From positions 1-64,000 of the forward strand of contig JAHCLG010000006.1 of the NCBI GenBank assembly GCA_026125385.1: 64,000 bases of DNA, read 5' to 3'. Positions 39,296 through 48,355 of the stretch are shown here, piece by piece; the stretch's first letter is position 1; each line of letters starts with the position of its first letter. The DNA comes from Legionellales bacterium (GTDB lineage: Bacteria; Pseudomonadota; Gammaproteobacteria; JAHCLG01). The notes under the pieces are model-generated. The model made no database searches. It saw nothing but the letters and a program-made list of their open reading frames with translations, and had not been told where the DNA came from. A program made the translations under genes and the position numbers.

Positions 39296-40412
39296 TGCTG
39301 ATCTGAAAATACTTATTATTGGTGCAGGGATAGCTGGTCTAGCCATGGCAGCTAATCTTGCTAAATATGATATTAGCTCGGACATTATTGAAATTAATTC
39401 GGAACTAAAATCTACGGGCGCAGCAATATGTTTACCTGCAAATGCTACTAAATGCTTAAAAAGTTTAAATTTACTTCAAGAAGTGATCGAAGCCTCATTT
39501 TCTGTTGACAAATGGCAGGTGTTTACCAATGAGGGTTTACATTTGACAGATATGCTTTCTCAGAAATATCACAAGAATTTACCTTTTATTTCTGTAGAGC
39601 GAGAAATATTGCATAATACATTGTCTAAAGCAGCGAAAAAATCTAAAATTTTATTTAATTTGGAACTAGATTCCATACATATAGACGATAATCATGTAAA
39701 TGTTATATTCAGTAATGGTCAAAAAGCAACTTATAACTATGTAATAGGTGCTGATGGTATCTACTCTAAAACCAGAAAGTTATTGTTTGAGAATAGCGAT
39801 GTCACCCAATTAGATGTCACTTGCTGGAGAGCTCTATTTAATCGGCCGTCTAATTTAATGCACCCCCACTTCTACCTTGGAACGAACTGCTTTTTGCTAT
39901 TGCATCCAGTAAGTGACTCAATGGCATATTGTGGTTTGGTATGCAAAGATAATTTCAGTAACTTTGATAAAAATCACATATATAATAACTTTCATCATGC
40001 ATTATCAAATTTTGCTTTTCCATTAAAAGATAATTTAATAAAGTCAAACACTTTAAAATCCACTTTAAGTGAAAAAAAGATTGAAACTTTAGATGGTATA
40101 TATTGGGGAAAAGGCCGAATATTATTAATAGGAGATGCCTCTCATGCCTGTGCACCATCTATGCAACAAGGTGGATCGCAAGCATTAGAAGATGCAGAGT
40201 GCTTAGCAAATATCATCAAGTCCAATAGAGATGAACGTGTTATAAATATTTATGAAGAAATCCGTATTGAGCGAATTAAGTATGTATTTGATAATTCAAA
40301 CCAAGCAATTTTGAATATGATCACATACGCTATAGAGGACATAAATTTGCGCAACAATAGCATCATAAAAAACGGTCTTGCAAACTTTAATCTTTGGAAA
40401 GAATTATTCTAA
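39276..40412 (+). CDS. FAD-dependent monooxygenase, aromatic hydroxylase type
   Basis: A 378-aa group A flavoprotein monooxygenase. Motifs in order: GxGxxG in LIIGAGIAGLAMAANLA near residue 15, the DG motif IGADGIYSKTRK near 160, and the GD motif LLIGDASHACAPSMQQGGSQALEDAE near 285. It uses FAD and NAD(P)H to hydroxylate or epoxidise a substrate. The start is GTG 39276 or TTG 39282, both inside the VOC gene. Its 3' end overlaps the convergent NRPS-PKS gene by 9 bp. A tailoring role for the assembly-line product is the simplest inference. Confidence 0.88.
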   Translation: MKLLKYNADLKILIIGAGIAGLAMAANLAKYDISSDIIEINSELKSTGAAICLPANATKCLKSLNLLQEVIEASFSVDKWQVFTNEGLHLTDMLSQKYHKNLPFISVEREILHNTLSKAAKKSKILFNLELDSIHIDDNHVNVIFSNGQKATYNYVIGADGIYSKTRKLLFENSDVTQLDVTCWRALFNRPSNLMHPHFYLGTNCFLLLHPVSDSMAYCGLVCKDNFSNFDKNHIYNNFHHALSNFAFPLKDNLIKSNTLKSTLSEKKIETLDGIYWGKGRILLIGDASHACAPSMQQGGSQALEDAECLANIIKSNRDERVINIYEEIRIERIKYVFDNSNQAILNMITYAIEDINLRNNSIIKNGLANFNLWKELF

Positions 40413-43400
40413 ATATTCATTGATAAGTATAGACAGGGCTTTCCCATATTCACCATAAAGAATTGTTTCATGGTTTCCGTTACACTTATGGATTGTTAAA
40501 TTACTCTGCGTGTAAAAACTCCAGTGATTAGTGTCCTCGTCGATCGGTGCAAAATATTTGTTTGTCTCATTTGCTTTGAAAAGTATAGCTGGAAAATTAA
40601 ATGGCTTCTGTTTATGCAAAAACAACTGATTCATTCTAGCATTTTGTACTTTTAACCATGGTGATTTACTAATTTTGTATGGGGTATTCTCAATTTGCTT
40701 AAGTATTACATCATGCTGATGCTGAATAATGGAATAAAAAATATTCATATCCAGTAGCTCAGACGGCACTTTTGCCCAGCTTTCTATTAGCCCGATAAAA
40801 CCTAAGGTCTTTTGTTGTTCTTGTAATTTTAGGGCTATTTCTATTGATAATATGCCGCCAAGCGATAATCCTGCTAAGTTGTATTTCCCGCTGGGTTGTA
40901 TGCGAAGTATTTCATCATAATAAAATTTTGCCATATCGCTAATAGACCTGTATTGGCACTCTATACTATCTATATCAGGATCATTTAATACATAAATATT
41001 ATATTCTGATGAAATATACTTTGATAAAGTTATATAACAAAAAGATGTACCACCAATTGGAGGCAAAAAGAATAAGTTTTTTCCTGTAGTGCCTTGTCGT
41101 ATTAAAAAGCATATTTTTTGTTTTTTTGAGTTATGCTCAAGCTCTTGAATTAACATAGATAATTCTATTATATTTCTTTTTTCTAAGAGCGTGTTAGGAT
41201 TTATTTTAATTGAAAAAAATTTCGAAATCGAGTCGGCCATTTCAATGGCCATCAAAGAATCGCCACCAAGATCGTAGAAATCAGATGTTACATTAATATT
41301 TTCGTTGAAATAGTATTTCCATATTTCAATTAATTTTTCTTGAGCAAGGGCGTTGTTATCACCTAGTTTGTTATGTTTAATATTAATATCCTGTGCAATA
41401 TTAAGCTTGTTTTTATCCCATACACAAATTGGGACATGCGTTGTTTTTGCATTTGGATTCTGGCGCAAACTTTTCCAGTTAACGATATCTCCAGACAACC
41501 AATTTCTTGCAAGTGAGATGGTTTTTTTATCAGGAATGGAATAAATCATTTTTCCCTGATCATATGGCTCCTCAAGCTGGAGAATTAGTTGATCTAAGGT
41601 GCTAACAACAAATAAAATACGTGATTGGCAATGGTTTTTTTTGTATTGAAGTGTATACGCAAGATTATAAAGAAATGATGCTTGATCGTATGAGCTTTCA
41701 CTTCTAATTCTGATTAAGAAATTTCGTAGCGAAATTATCTTTTTTTCTAGTAAATTTTCACTTCTTGCGCTAACAGGAATAAGCACATATGAATTTTTTG
41801 CTGTATATTCTTGTGCTTTGGTGTCTTTATAACGGGTTATTATTACATGTGCATTTGTTCCACCTAGCCCAAATGAGCTGATTGCACAAGTGTTAATGCT
41901 TGCATTTATACGTTCTTTTTCAATTTTAATTAAATCAGTTTTAATATTTTTATTTAAACTATCAAAGGATGGTTGTGGAGGTATAGATTGATTTTTAATC
42001 ATAAGCAGAAGCTTAATTACCCCTAATATTCCAGCTGCTTGATTCGTATGGCCAATATTAGCCTTCAAAGATCCTATGTTAACTGGGTTCTGTCGTTCAC
42101 TATACGCTTCACATATAGCCTGCAGTTCAACAGGATCACCGATATATGTTCCCGTTCCATGTGCTTCAATATAATCTATTTCATCAGTTTTAATATTTGC
42201 ATTTTGTAAAGCATCTGTTAAGCATCTTACCTGGGAATCTACTGACGGCGCCGTATAGCTCGCTTTATTATTCCCATCATTATTAACGGAGTAACCTTTG
42301 ATAATACCATAAATATTGTCTTTATCCTCTATAGCCTTGGATAACGGCTTTAATATCAATGCACCTGCGCCAGAGGAAGGGACAGCACCATTCGATTTTT
42401 GATCAAATACTCTACATTCGCCAGTTTCTGAAAAAATACCATCTTTGTGATATAAATAACCTGAAAATTCAGGAAGTATTAGTGATACACCAGCGACTAT
42501 AGCAATATCGGATTCTCCGTCTTTTATGCTTTGACACGCTTTTGTAATAGCAACAAGAGAGGATGAACATGCCGTATCAATATGAATGGCTGGGCCAGTT
42601 AGGTTTAAATAGTATGCAATATGGGAAGCCGAGAATGACGGCGATGTATTTAGTTGATGCTTAATGTTATTTAGACTAAAACAATTAACACGATCTGGGA
42701 AATTATAGTTATAATAATTCTCACCACATGATGTAAAAACACCAGTTTTTTCTGGTTTATTAACACAATATCCTGCATCATCAAGCGCTTCATAGCTGAT
42801 TTCTAGTAATATTCTGTGCTGTGGGTCAAGATTTCGTGCTTCACTATTCGTAATATTAAAAAAAGCATTGTCGAAGTAATAAGTATTTGCATAGACTCCA
42901 CATGTAGAAACGAAGTTGCTTGCATTAATATGCTCATTTTGATGTTTACTAAGGGTTATTCTTTTATTGGATAGAACATCCCAAAGATCTTCTGTTGATT
43001 CAATATCTGGTGCTCTACAAGACATTCCAATAATCGCAAACTGAGTTTCATTTCGCATTTTGGAGTCGCGTTTTATAGTGTTGCTTGTGGTTTTTTCCCC
43101 AGATGCAACTAGGCTTGCTTGGCTAAATAACATAGGATTTCGATAAATATCAACCACATTAATGTCAACGTTATCAAAATGTGTTTTCAAAAGGCTGACT
43201 AATTTGGTAGTTTTTATAGAGTTGCCACCTAGCTCAAAAAAGTTTTTATTATGATTTTTATCAACCTTAGTATTTAATATTATTGACCATATGGAAGCAA
43301 TTTTTCCGATAATTTCATCCTGACTATTTTGTACGATGGGCTCATCATTCAGGATGAACTCACCTAAATTTTTCATATCTAACTTTCCATTTTGATTGGT

Positions 43401-46052
43401 TGGATAGTGCGATAAAAAAGCGTATTTAGTGGGTATCATATAGTGAGGAAACACTTCGATGAGATGATTGACGATTTCTTGTTTGAAAACAGATAATTTT
43501 GTTACTGCCTTTGGTACAATATAAGCAGTTAAGGTAACCTGCTTATAAGTTTCATTATTACTTTTAGTGTCAACCAGAACTGCCTTTTTAACACCTGGTA
43601 TTTTTTCTATTTCGTCAACAACCTCATCTTTGTTGACTCTATAGCCACTAATTTTTATTTGTTGATCAGCTCTACCACAAAAAACGATGTCTGACTTGTC
43701 ATTAACAAAAGCCAAGTCACCTGTCAAATAAGTATGGCTTATTTCATGATCATTTAAATATCCGGGGGACAAGCCTATCCCTGATAATTGAATTTCTCCT
43801 ATAGCATAACACGGAGCACTTTTACCAAATATATCTCTTATCTCATAATTCACATTATTAATTGGTTTGCCAATAGTAATATCATTTTCGTCAATAACGG
43901 TTTTTATTGTGGAACATATACTATTTTCTGTAGGCCCATAAATATTGTATAAACTTCCGATCTTGATGAGTGACCTTGCTAAGTTTTTCGGAAGTGTTTC
44001 CCCGCCTGTCAAAATTTTAATTTTATGCGATGGCTTTGTGAGTTTGGAATCAACTAGTGCTTGCCAGAAGGCGGGTGTTGCACCCATATAATTGATTTTG
44101 TATTTCTCAATTAGACTTATTATCGTTTCAGGAGTTATTCTTTCTTCTTCTGTTGCAATAGTCAGTGTGGCCCCAAGAGTTAATGGCATCCATATATCAA
44201 TAATAGCCATATCAAACCCAAAGTTGGCTACAGATAAAAAGTTATCGTTACATGTTAGTTTCATATGTTTGATGAGCGACTTAACAGTATTTGAAATGCC
44301 AGCGCGTTGCACAAGAACTCCCTTTGGTTTTCCTGTTGTGCCTGATGTGAATATGGCATAGTCTGCGTTATATTTGGTTTTTGGATGAATGGATTTATTT
44401 ATATAGACCGTTTTCGTATTGATGTTTAATATCTTCGCAATTTTTTGACTAAATCGATCTATATTGCAGTTGTCAGTTATTATTAAATCACAATTAGATA
44501 ACAGTAATAGTTTATCAATTCTTTGTTGTGGTAAAGTGCTGTCAACTGGCATTACTGTTTTACCTAATCGAATTGCTGTAATTATTGCAATAACCAAATC
44601 AGTTGAGCGTTCTAAACATACTAGAATTAATTGGCTGTCAGGACATTGGTTTCTAATTAATCTCATCAGATTATTTGATATAGTAGCCAACTCTAAATAT
44701 GTTAGCTCAATATTTTTACATCTTAATGCTACTTTTGTTTCCATAGCAGAAAAATTTTTTTCCATCATGCTAACCATATCAAACCTTTCAAGTTCTTTTT
44801 TTATTTTTTTCTTGATTGTATGCTTTGCGATGCAAAAATTTGCAACAGATAATTCGTGATTATTGCAAAGTTCTTTGAAAAATAACTCTATATTTTCGGA
44901 TAATTGTTTGATAACTTGATTGGGGAACTGTGTTTTATCAAAGGTAAATCGTAAATAATATTTTTTTTTGTCTGTCCAAATCTCCATGCATAATGGATAG
45001 CTCGTCAAGCTGAGAAAGTCTGCGCTCACCACCAAATCGGCAAATTGATTGACTAATTCTTGTTGGAATGACTCTTTTTTAAAATCAACAATATTTTCGA
45101 CTAAGCAAATGCTATTATCATTTGCTCTAAGAATTTGTTTATTTAAAATTTCAGCAATATCTCGTGCAGTCTTATTTTTGGAGTAGTCTATTTGGATGGG
45201 AAATGTTTCAAGGAAAACGCCAACTTCACTTTTTTTCCCTATAGTTTTACTCCTGAAATCACGTATGATATTAAAGGTTGCTGTGTTTGAATAACCATAT
45301 TTACAAAGCATCAATCCCCACGTGAGATAAAACAATCTGCCAGGGGTTGTTTTTAAAGTTGATGCGATGCGATTGATGTCTGACGTTAATTGGCTTGATA
45401 ATTTATATTCATGAAATGAATGCTCGGCTACGTCTTTACTCTTTTTTATCCGACCAGGTAATGACAGTGATTTTGCTTGATGAAAGTGGAGCTGTTTATA
45501 AGTTGGAGAGTGATTTTTTGTTTGATATTGAATATAAGTATTAGAAAACACCATCTCTCTATTTTGCGTTAATCTTATGAAATTATCTAATATTTCTATC
45601 GAAATTTTTTTGAAAGACTGATAATCGAGCAACACATGATGATGTGTAAATATTAATACATGTTCATCTTCTTTAAGTGTAATTAGCATAAAGCGGGCTA
45701 AAATTTGATTCTCAATATTAATACCTTCTTCAAGATCTTCTTCAATAATTTTTTCTTGTGTTATTTTTGCTTGGTGATAGGAGTAATTCCTTAGATCGTG
45801 ATGTATGACTTGCTCATTCTTTAGTGGGGAGATTTCTAAGCAACAATCATTTTCTTTAAACTGAATAAATGATCTCAGAAAAGGATAGTGTTCAATCGTT
45901 TTCAAGCAACAAAATTTTAGTAAATTTACATCATTGATAGTACGCAAACAAATCTTTACTTGTGTTACATAGACTGATTTATTAGATGACTCTAAGCAGT
46001 CGGAAATCATGCTTTTTTGAGCATTATTAAGAGAAATTAAATTCATTTCCAT
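40404..46052 (-). CDS. Hybrid NRPS-PKS, C-A-T-KS-T-TE, without AT domain
   Basis: About 1882 aa. Order with rough positions: condensation domain 1-430 (HHVLLDY at about 138-144, Gly of HHxxxDG replaced by Tyr); adenylation 430-895 (TSGTTGKPKG, YGPTEN, YLTGD, GRADQQIKISGYR, NGKLD); carrier 1 (LGGNSIK, about 940); ketosynthase 1005-1405 with complete Cys-His-His (DTACSSS, EAHGTGT, NIGHTNQAAG); a 170-aa linker that keeps post-AT features (WLSGDIVNW, VPICVWD) but no GHSxG acyltransferase; carrier 2 (LGGDSLM, about 1590); thioesterase (GLSLGG about 1730, GNHETIL about 1858). The usual TE Asp appears as Glu in LIESWA. The adenylation pocket by eye is D-M-I-A-L-G-I-I-C-K, not one I can assign. A lone N-terminal C domain suggests acyl-chain initiation. 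ATG at 46052 or 46046; SDR stop lies about 10 bp upstream. Confidence 0.93.
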   Translation of the reverse strand: MEMNLISLNNAQKSMISDCLESSNKSVYVTQVKICLRTINDVNLLKFCCLKTIEHYPFLRSFIQFKENDCCLEISPLKNEQVIHHDLRNYSYHQAKITQEKIIEEDLEEGINIENQILARFMLITLKEDEHVLIFTHHHVLLDYQSFKKISIEILDNFIRLTQNREMVFSNTYIQYQTKNHSPTYKQLHFHQAKSLSLPGRIKKSKDVAEHSFHEYKLSSQLTSDINRIASTLKTTPGRLFYLTWGLMLCKYGYSNTATFNIIRDFRSKTIGKKSEVGVFLETFPIQIDYSKNKTARDIAEILNKQILRANDNSICLVENIVDFKKESFQQELVNQFADLVVSADFLSLTSYPLCMEIWTDKKKYYLRFTFDKTQFPNQVIKQLSENIELFFKELCNNHELSVANFCIAKHTIKKKIKKELERFDMVSMMEKNFSAMETKVALRCKNIELTYLELATISNNLMRLIRNQCPDSQLILVCLERSTDLVIAIITAIRLGKTVMPVDSTLPQQRIDKLLLLSNCDLIITDNCNIDRFSQKIAKILNINTKTVYINKSIHPKTKYNADYAIFTSGTTGKPKGVLVQRAGISNTVKSLIKHMKLTCNDNFLSVANFGFDMAIIDIWMPLTLGATLTIATEEERITPETIISLIEKYKINYMGATPAFWQALVDSKLTKPSHKIKILTGGETLPKNLARSLIKIGSLYNIYGPTENSICSTIKTVIDENDITIGKPINNVNYEIRDIFGKSAPCYAIGEIQLSGIGLSPGYLNDHEISHTYLTGDLAFVNDKSDIVFCGRADQQIKISGYRVNKDEVVDEIEKIPGVKKAVLVDTKSNNETYKQVTLTAYIVPKAVTKLSVFKQEIVNHLIEVFPHYMIPTKYAFLSHYPTNQNGKLDMKNLGEFILNDEPIVQNSQDEIIGKIASIWSIILNTKVDKNHNKNFFELGGNSIKTTKLVSLLKTHFDNVDINVVDIYRNPMLFSQASLVASGEKTTSNTIKRDSKMRNETQFAIIGMSCRAPDIESTEDLWDVLSNKRITLSKHQNEHINASNFVSTCGVYANTYYFDNAFFNITNSEARNLDPQHRILLEISYEALDDAGYCVNKPEKTGVFTSCGENYYNYNFPDRVNCFSLNNIKHQLNTSPSFSASHIAYYLNLTGPAIHIDTACSSSLVAITKACQSIKDGESDIAIVAGVSLILPEFSGYLYHKDGIFSETGECRVFDQKSNGAVPSSGAGALILKPLSKAIEDKDNIYGIIKGYSVNNDGNNKASYTAPSVDSQVRCLTDALQNANIKTDEIDYIEAHGTGTYIGDPVELQAICEAYSERQNPVNIGSLKANIGHTNQAAGILGVIKLLLMIKNQSIPPQPSFDSLNKNIKTDLIKIEKERINASINTCAISSFGLGGTNAHVIITRYKDTKAQEYTAKNSYVLIPVSARSENLLEKKIISLRNFLIRIRSESSYDQASFLYNLAYTLQYKKNHCQSRILFVVSTLDQLILQLEEPYDQGKMIYSIPDKKTISLARNWLSGDIVNWKSLRQNPNAKTTHVPICVWDKNKLNIAQDINIKHNKLGDNNALAQEKLIEIWKYYFNENINVTSDFYDLGGDSLMAIEMADSISKFFSIKINPNTLLEKRNIIELSMLIQELEHNSKKQKICFLIRQGTTGKNLFFLPPIGGTSFCYITLSKYISSEYNIYVLNDPDIDSIECQYRSISDMAKFYYDEILRIQPSGKYNLAGLSLGGILSIEIALKLQEQQKTLGFIGLIESWAKVPSELLDMNIFYSIIQHQHDVILKQIENTPYKISKSPWLKVQNARMNQLFLHKQKPFNFPAILFKANETNKYFAPIDEDTNHWSFYTQSNLTIHKCNGNHETILYGEYGKALSILINEYLE

Positions 46053-46061
46053 GAGAAACAA

Positions 46062-46874
46062 CTACTTTGTTAAACTTATTACAGATCGCTCGCTATCTCT
46101 TTTTATCATTTGTCTTAATGTGACTAAATGTTCCTCATTAGATAAAGACCAAGGCCAAGTTGCCGAGTAAATTTCAGAGTCTGTGCTGCGTAACAAAGCA
46201 AACAATAAATCAGCACAATCGCTCGGCGTTATCAATTTTCCAGAACTATGAGTTTCTTTTGAGATTGATGAAAAAGGAAGTTCGTCCTCACTGAATGATC
46301 TAACAAATTCCTGCGCTGGTGTATCAACCATGCCAGGACGTACGATTCCAACAAAAATATCTTTACTTTTAAATGTGTCTTTATAGCCAGCAGCTAATAT
46401 TAATTGAGCAGCCTTAGCAGCACAGTGAGGAACTATTTTGGGAATTGCTGTTTCCGCAGCGCCCGTCGATAAGAATAAGATACGAGCACCTTTATATAAA
46501 TATTTGGTTACTTGATTCGTTAAAAGCATTGGACCTGTGTAGTTAACGTCCATTTGCACACGTGCTTCATCCCCTGTAACGTCTGTAATAGCCTTAATTG
46601 GAAGTAATGTAGTAGCATTATGTATCAATAAAGTTAAGTGATGTGTAGACATCAAAGAGGCTATTTGTTCTAAAATGCGGCCTAAATGTGACTCTTTAGT
46701 TATATCAGCTTTTATCGCAATAATGTTTTCAGCAAACTCACTATCACTTAGAGCTGCTAGCCTTTCATCGTCTCGACCAACAGTTATCACGGTAATGCCT
46801 TGGCTTGCTAGCTTTTCAACAAGTGCTTTTCCAATCCCACTTGTACCACCTGTAACAATTGCTAGGTCTTTCAT
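46062..46874 (-). CDS. SDR-family protein with catalytic Tyr replaced by His
   Basis: A 270-aa short-chain dehydrogenase fold with cofactor motif TGGTSGIGKALVEKL near residue 8 and VGRDDERL, which suggests NADPH. The active-site Ser is present in LSTGAAETAIP, but the Tyr-x-x-x-Lys motif reads HCAAK (codon CAC, one base from TAC). The protein resembles sepiapterin/benzil reductase-like SDRs. It is transcribed with the NRPS-PKS gene, which begins about 10 bp after its stop, and has its own promoter. Activity may be lost, altered or non-redox. AAGGA sits 7 nt before the ATG. Confidence 0.88.
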   Translation of the reverse strand: MKDLAIVTGGTSGIGKALVEKLASQGITVITVGRDDERLAALSDSEFAENIIAIKADITKESHLGRILEQIASLMSTHHLTLLIHNATTLLPIKAITDVTGDEARVQMDVNYTGPMLLTNQVTKYLYKGARILFLSTGAAETAIPKIVPHCAAKAAQLILAAGYKDTFKSKDIFVGIVRPGMVDTPAQEFVRSFSEDELPFSSISKETHSSGKLITPSDCADLLFALLRSTDSEIYSATWPWSLSNEEHLVTLRQMIKRDSERSVISLTK

Positions 46875-46914
46875 GCTAATTTCCTTATTCTGTAGCTAAA
46901 TAGATAGTCGAAAT

Positions 46915-46943
46915 AGTGTACAGAAATAATTTTTGTATGTAAA
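46915..46943 (-). promoter_or_regulatory. Promoter of the SDR / NRPS-PKS operon
   Basis: On the minus strand TTTACA, 17 bp, TACACT, about 41 nt upstream of the SDR ATG. Spacing is ideal. It should drive both the SDR and the hybrid synthetase, and is the obvious target for the LysR regulator encoded next door. Confidence 0.6.
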
Positions 46944-47086
46944 GTACGGGGGAGCAATTGTTGATGAGTAGTGATTTCATTCTTTAATGAATAGACTGTT
47001 TCTTATATTCTAAAAAAATGGGAAGTAAAAATTAGAGCGCTTCAAATACGCAGCTATGACAGTAGCACTAATTATATCAATAAATT

Positions 47087-47284
47087 AAAATGCCAATTAA
47101 GAGCTGAAATATAAAAAAGCCAATCTATCGTGTAGAACTCCCACTACTTTTCCCGAAGTTAGGAGAGCTCCACAGATTGCTTCAAAAGTCCGCTCCTTCA
47201 ATGGATTGCTGGTAGCTGTCTTTGGAAAATTAGCAGCCGCGCTAGGTATTATGTGCGTAACAGTTGGCTCTTAATTGGCATTTT
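47087..47284. repeat. 198-bp segment bounded by perfect 18-bp inverted repeats
   Basis: aaaatgccaattaagagc at 47087-47104 is the exact reverse complement of 47267-47284. Between them a frame without a normal start (about 47122-47275) reads PTTFPEVRRAPQIASKVRSF and continues into a hydrophobic stretch. It could be a MITE-like element or the collapsed remains of a gene. It sits in the control region between the LysR gene and the SDR promoter. Confidence 0.6.
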
Positions 47285-47358
47285 ATAAAATTAATGTTCG
47301 TGATCGTTTAGTAGAAATCGATGACAATGGTTTAGCCATGTTAACCATTACCTATTAA
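47275..47358 (+). pseudogene. 3' remnant of an unidentified gene
   Basis: An open frame without a usable start reads NVRDRLVEIDDNGLAMLTIT and ends at TAA 47356-47358, overlapping the LysR stop codon. The smooth protein-like composition suggests the tail of a lost gene rather than random sequence. No family assigned. Confidence 0.3.
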
Positions 47359-48221
47359 ATAATTGCATTTAATAATGCTGAAAAATAAGTAGGTGGTTCA
47401 GGTCGCTCATACCATATTAATGAAATCTTGTTTATATAAAATTTACCTGAATTTAATAAAATGAGTTCACCAGCCTCGAGGTAAGATTTGCTAAATTCTT
47501 TACTAAGCAAACCATATCCTAATCCTTCAGTAACCATAAGAGCGAGTGATTCGGTGCGATTTGCAAATTGTCTATCATGGCGAGCTAGGTCAAAAAGATT
47601 ATAATGCTTAAGGTAAGCATAAGTTAAATTATCTGATGGATCGAAATCTATAATTCGCTCATTGGTTATTATTTCTCGTAACTTTCTATGTTTCCATGCT
47701 GGAGTACAAACCAGCACATAATGCTCAGGTTTTAACAGTTTCGTTTGCAGTTCAGGCAAAACGTTTTGCTGTTGAACAATTGCCAATTGGTTTTCACCGG
47801 ATCGAATAGACTTAACGCAATAATCCTCCCTGTCATTAATATCAAAACGTAGGGATAGTCTGGGAAATTTTTTTGCCACCGTAACACATTGCGGAATGAT
47901 CCTAGAGCGCATAATACTGGTGGGTCCAGCTATATTCAATTGAATATCAGCTTCAATTCCAACTCCTTTAATTTTAGCTAACGTTTCTCCTTCTATTTCT
48001 CGAATGGTTTGACAATAACGGAGTAATGCTTCTCCTTCTGATGTAAGCATCATTCCTCGGCGAGTACGAATAAATAATGTTGTTTTTAATTTAGTTTCTA
48101 ATGCACGAATACGTTGGGTTACTGCTGTTTGTGTAAGATTGATAGCACTTGCAGCGCCATGTACCGTTTTGTATTTAACAATTGCCTGAAAAGCTTGTAG
48201 CTGTGGATTCAGTAAACTCAT
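47355..48221 (-). CDS. LysR-family transcriptional regulator
   Basis: A 288-aa protein with an N-terminal winged helix (AFQAIVKYKTVHGAASAINLTQTAVTQRIRALE, residues 10-42) followed by LFIRTRRGMMLTSEGEALLRY, and a periplasmic-binding-like effector domain. The HTH resembles the ArgP branch (TQRIRALE). It lies upstream of, and co-oriented with, the SDR/NRPS-PKS operon but separated by about 480 bp with its own transcription likely. It is the best candidate for the cluster regulator; the effector is unknown. Confidence 0.92.
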   Translation of the reverse strand: MSLLNPQLQAFQAIVKYKTVHGAASAINLTQTAVTQRIRALETKLKTTLFIRTRRGMMLTSEGEALLRYCQTIREIEGETLAKIKGVGIEADIQLNIAGPTSIMRSRIIPQCVTVAKKFPRLSLRFDINDREDYCVKSIRSGENQLAIVQQQNVLPELQTKLLKPEHYVLVCTPAWKHRKLREIITNERIIDFDPSDNLTYAYLKHYNLFDLARHDRQFANRTESLALMVTEGLGYGLLSKEFSKSYLEAGELILLNSGKFYINKISLIWYERPEPPTYFSALLNAII

Positions 48222-48355
48222 TTTATTTCATCATATAAGCATATTAATTCATTATATTTATAATGTATTTTTTATTAAATTACAAATACATTGTTGGACC
48301 ACAGCACGTGTGATCAATATGTAAATATTATTAACTGTTAATTTTGGAGCAAAAA

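Noticed and set aside
41400-41850. Possible acyltransferase domain after the ketosynthase
   Set aside because: No GHSxG motif and too little length; only post-AT linker-like features remain.
44464-44859. 131-aa plus-strand frame
   Set aside because: Antisense to the adenylation domain of the synthetase, which has full motif support.
47822-48221. Assigning the LysR protein as ArgP
   Set aside because: The helix-turn-helix resembles ArgP, but the effector domain and context do not allow a specific name.
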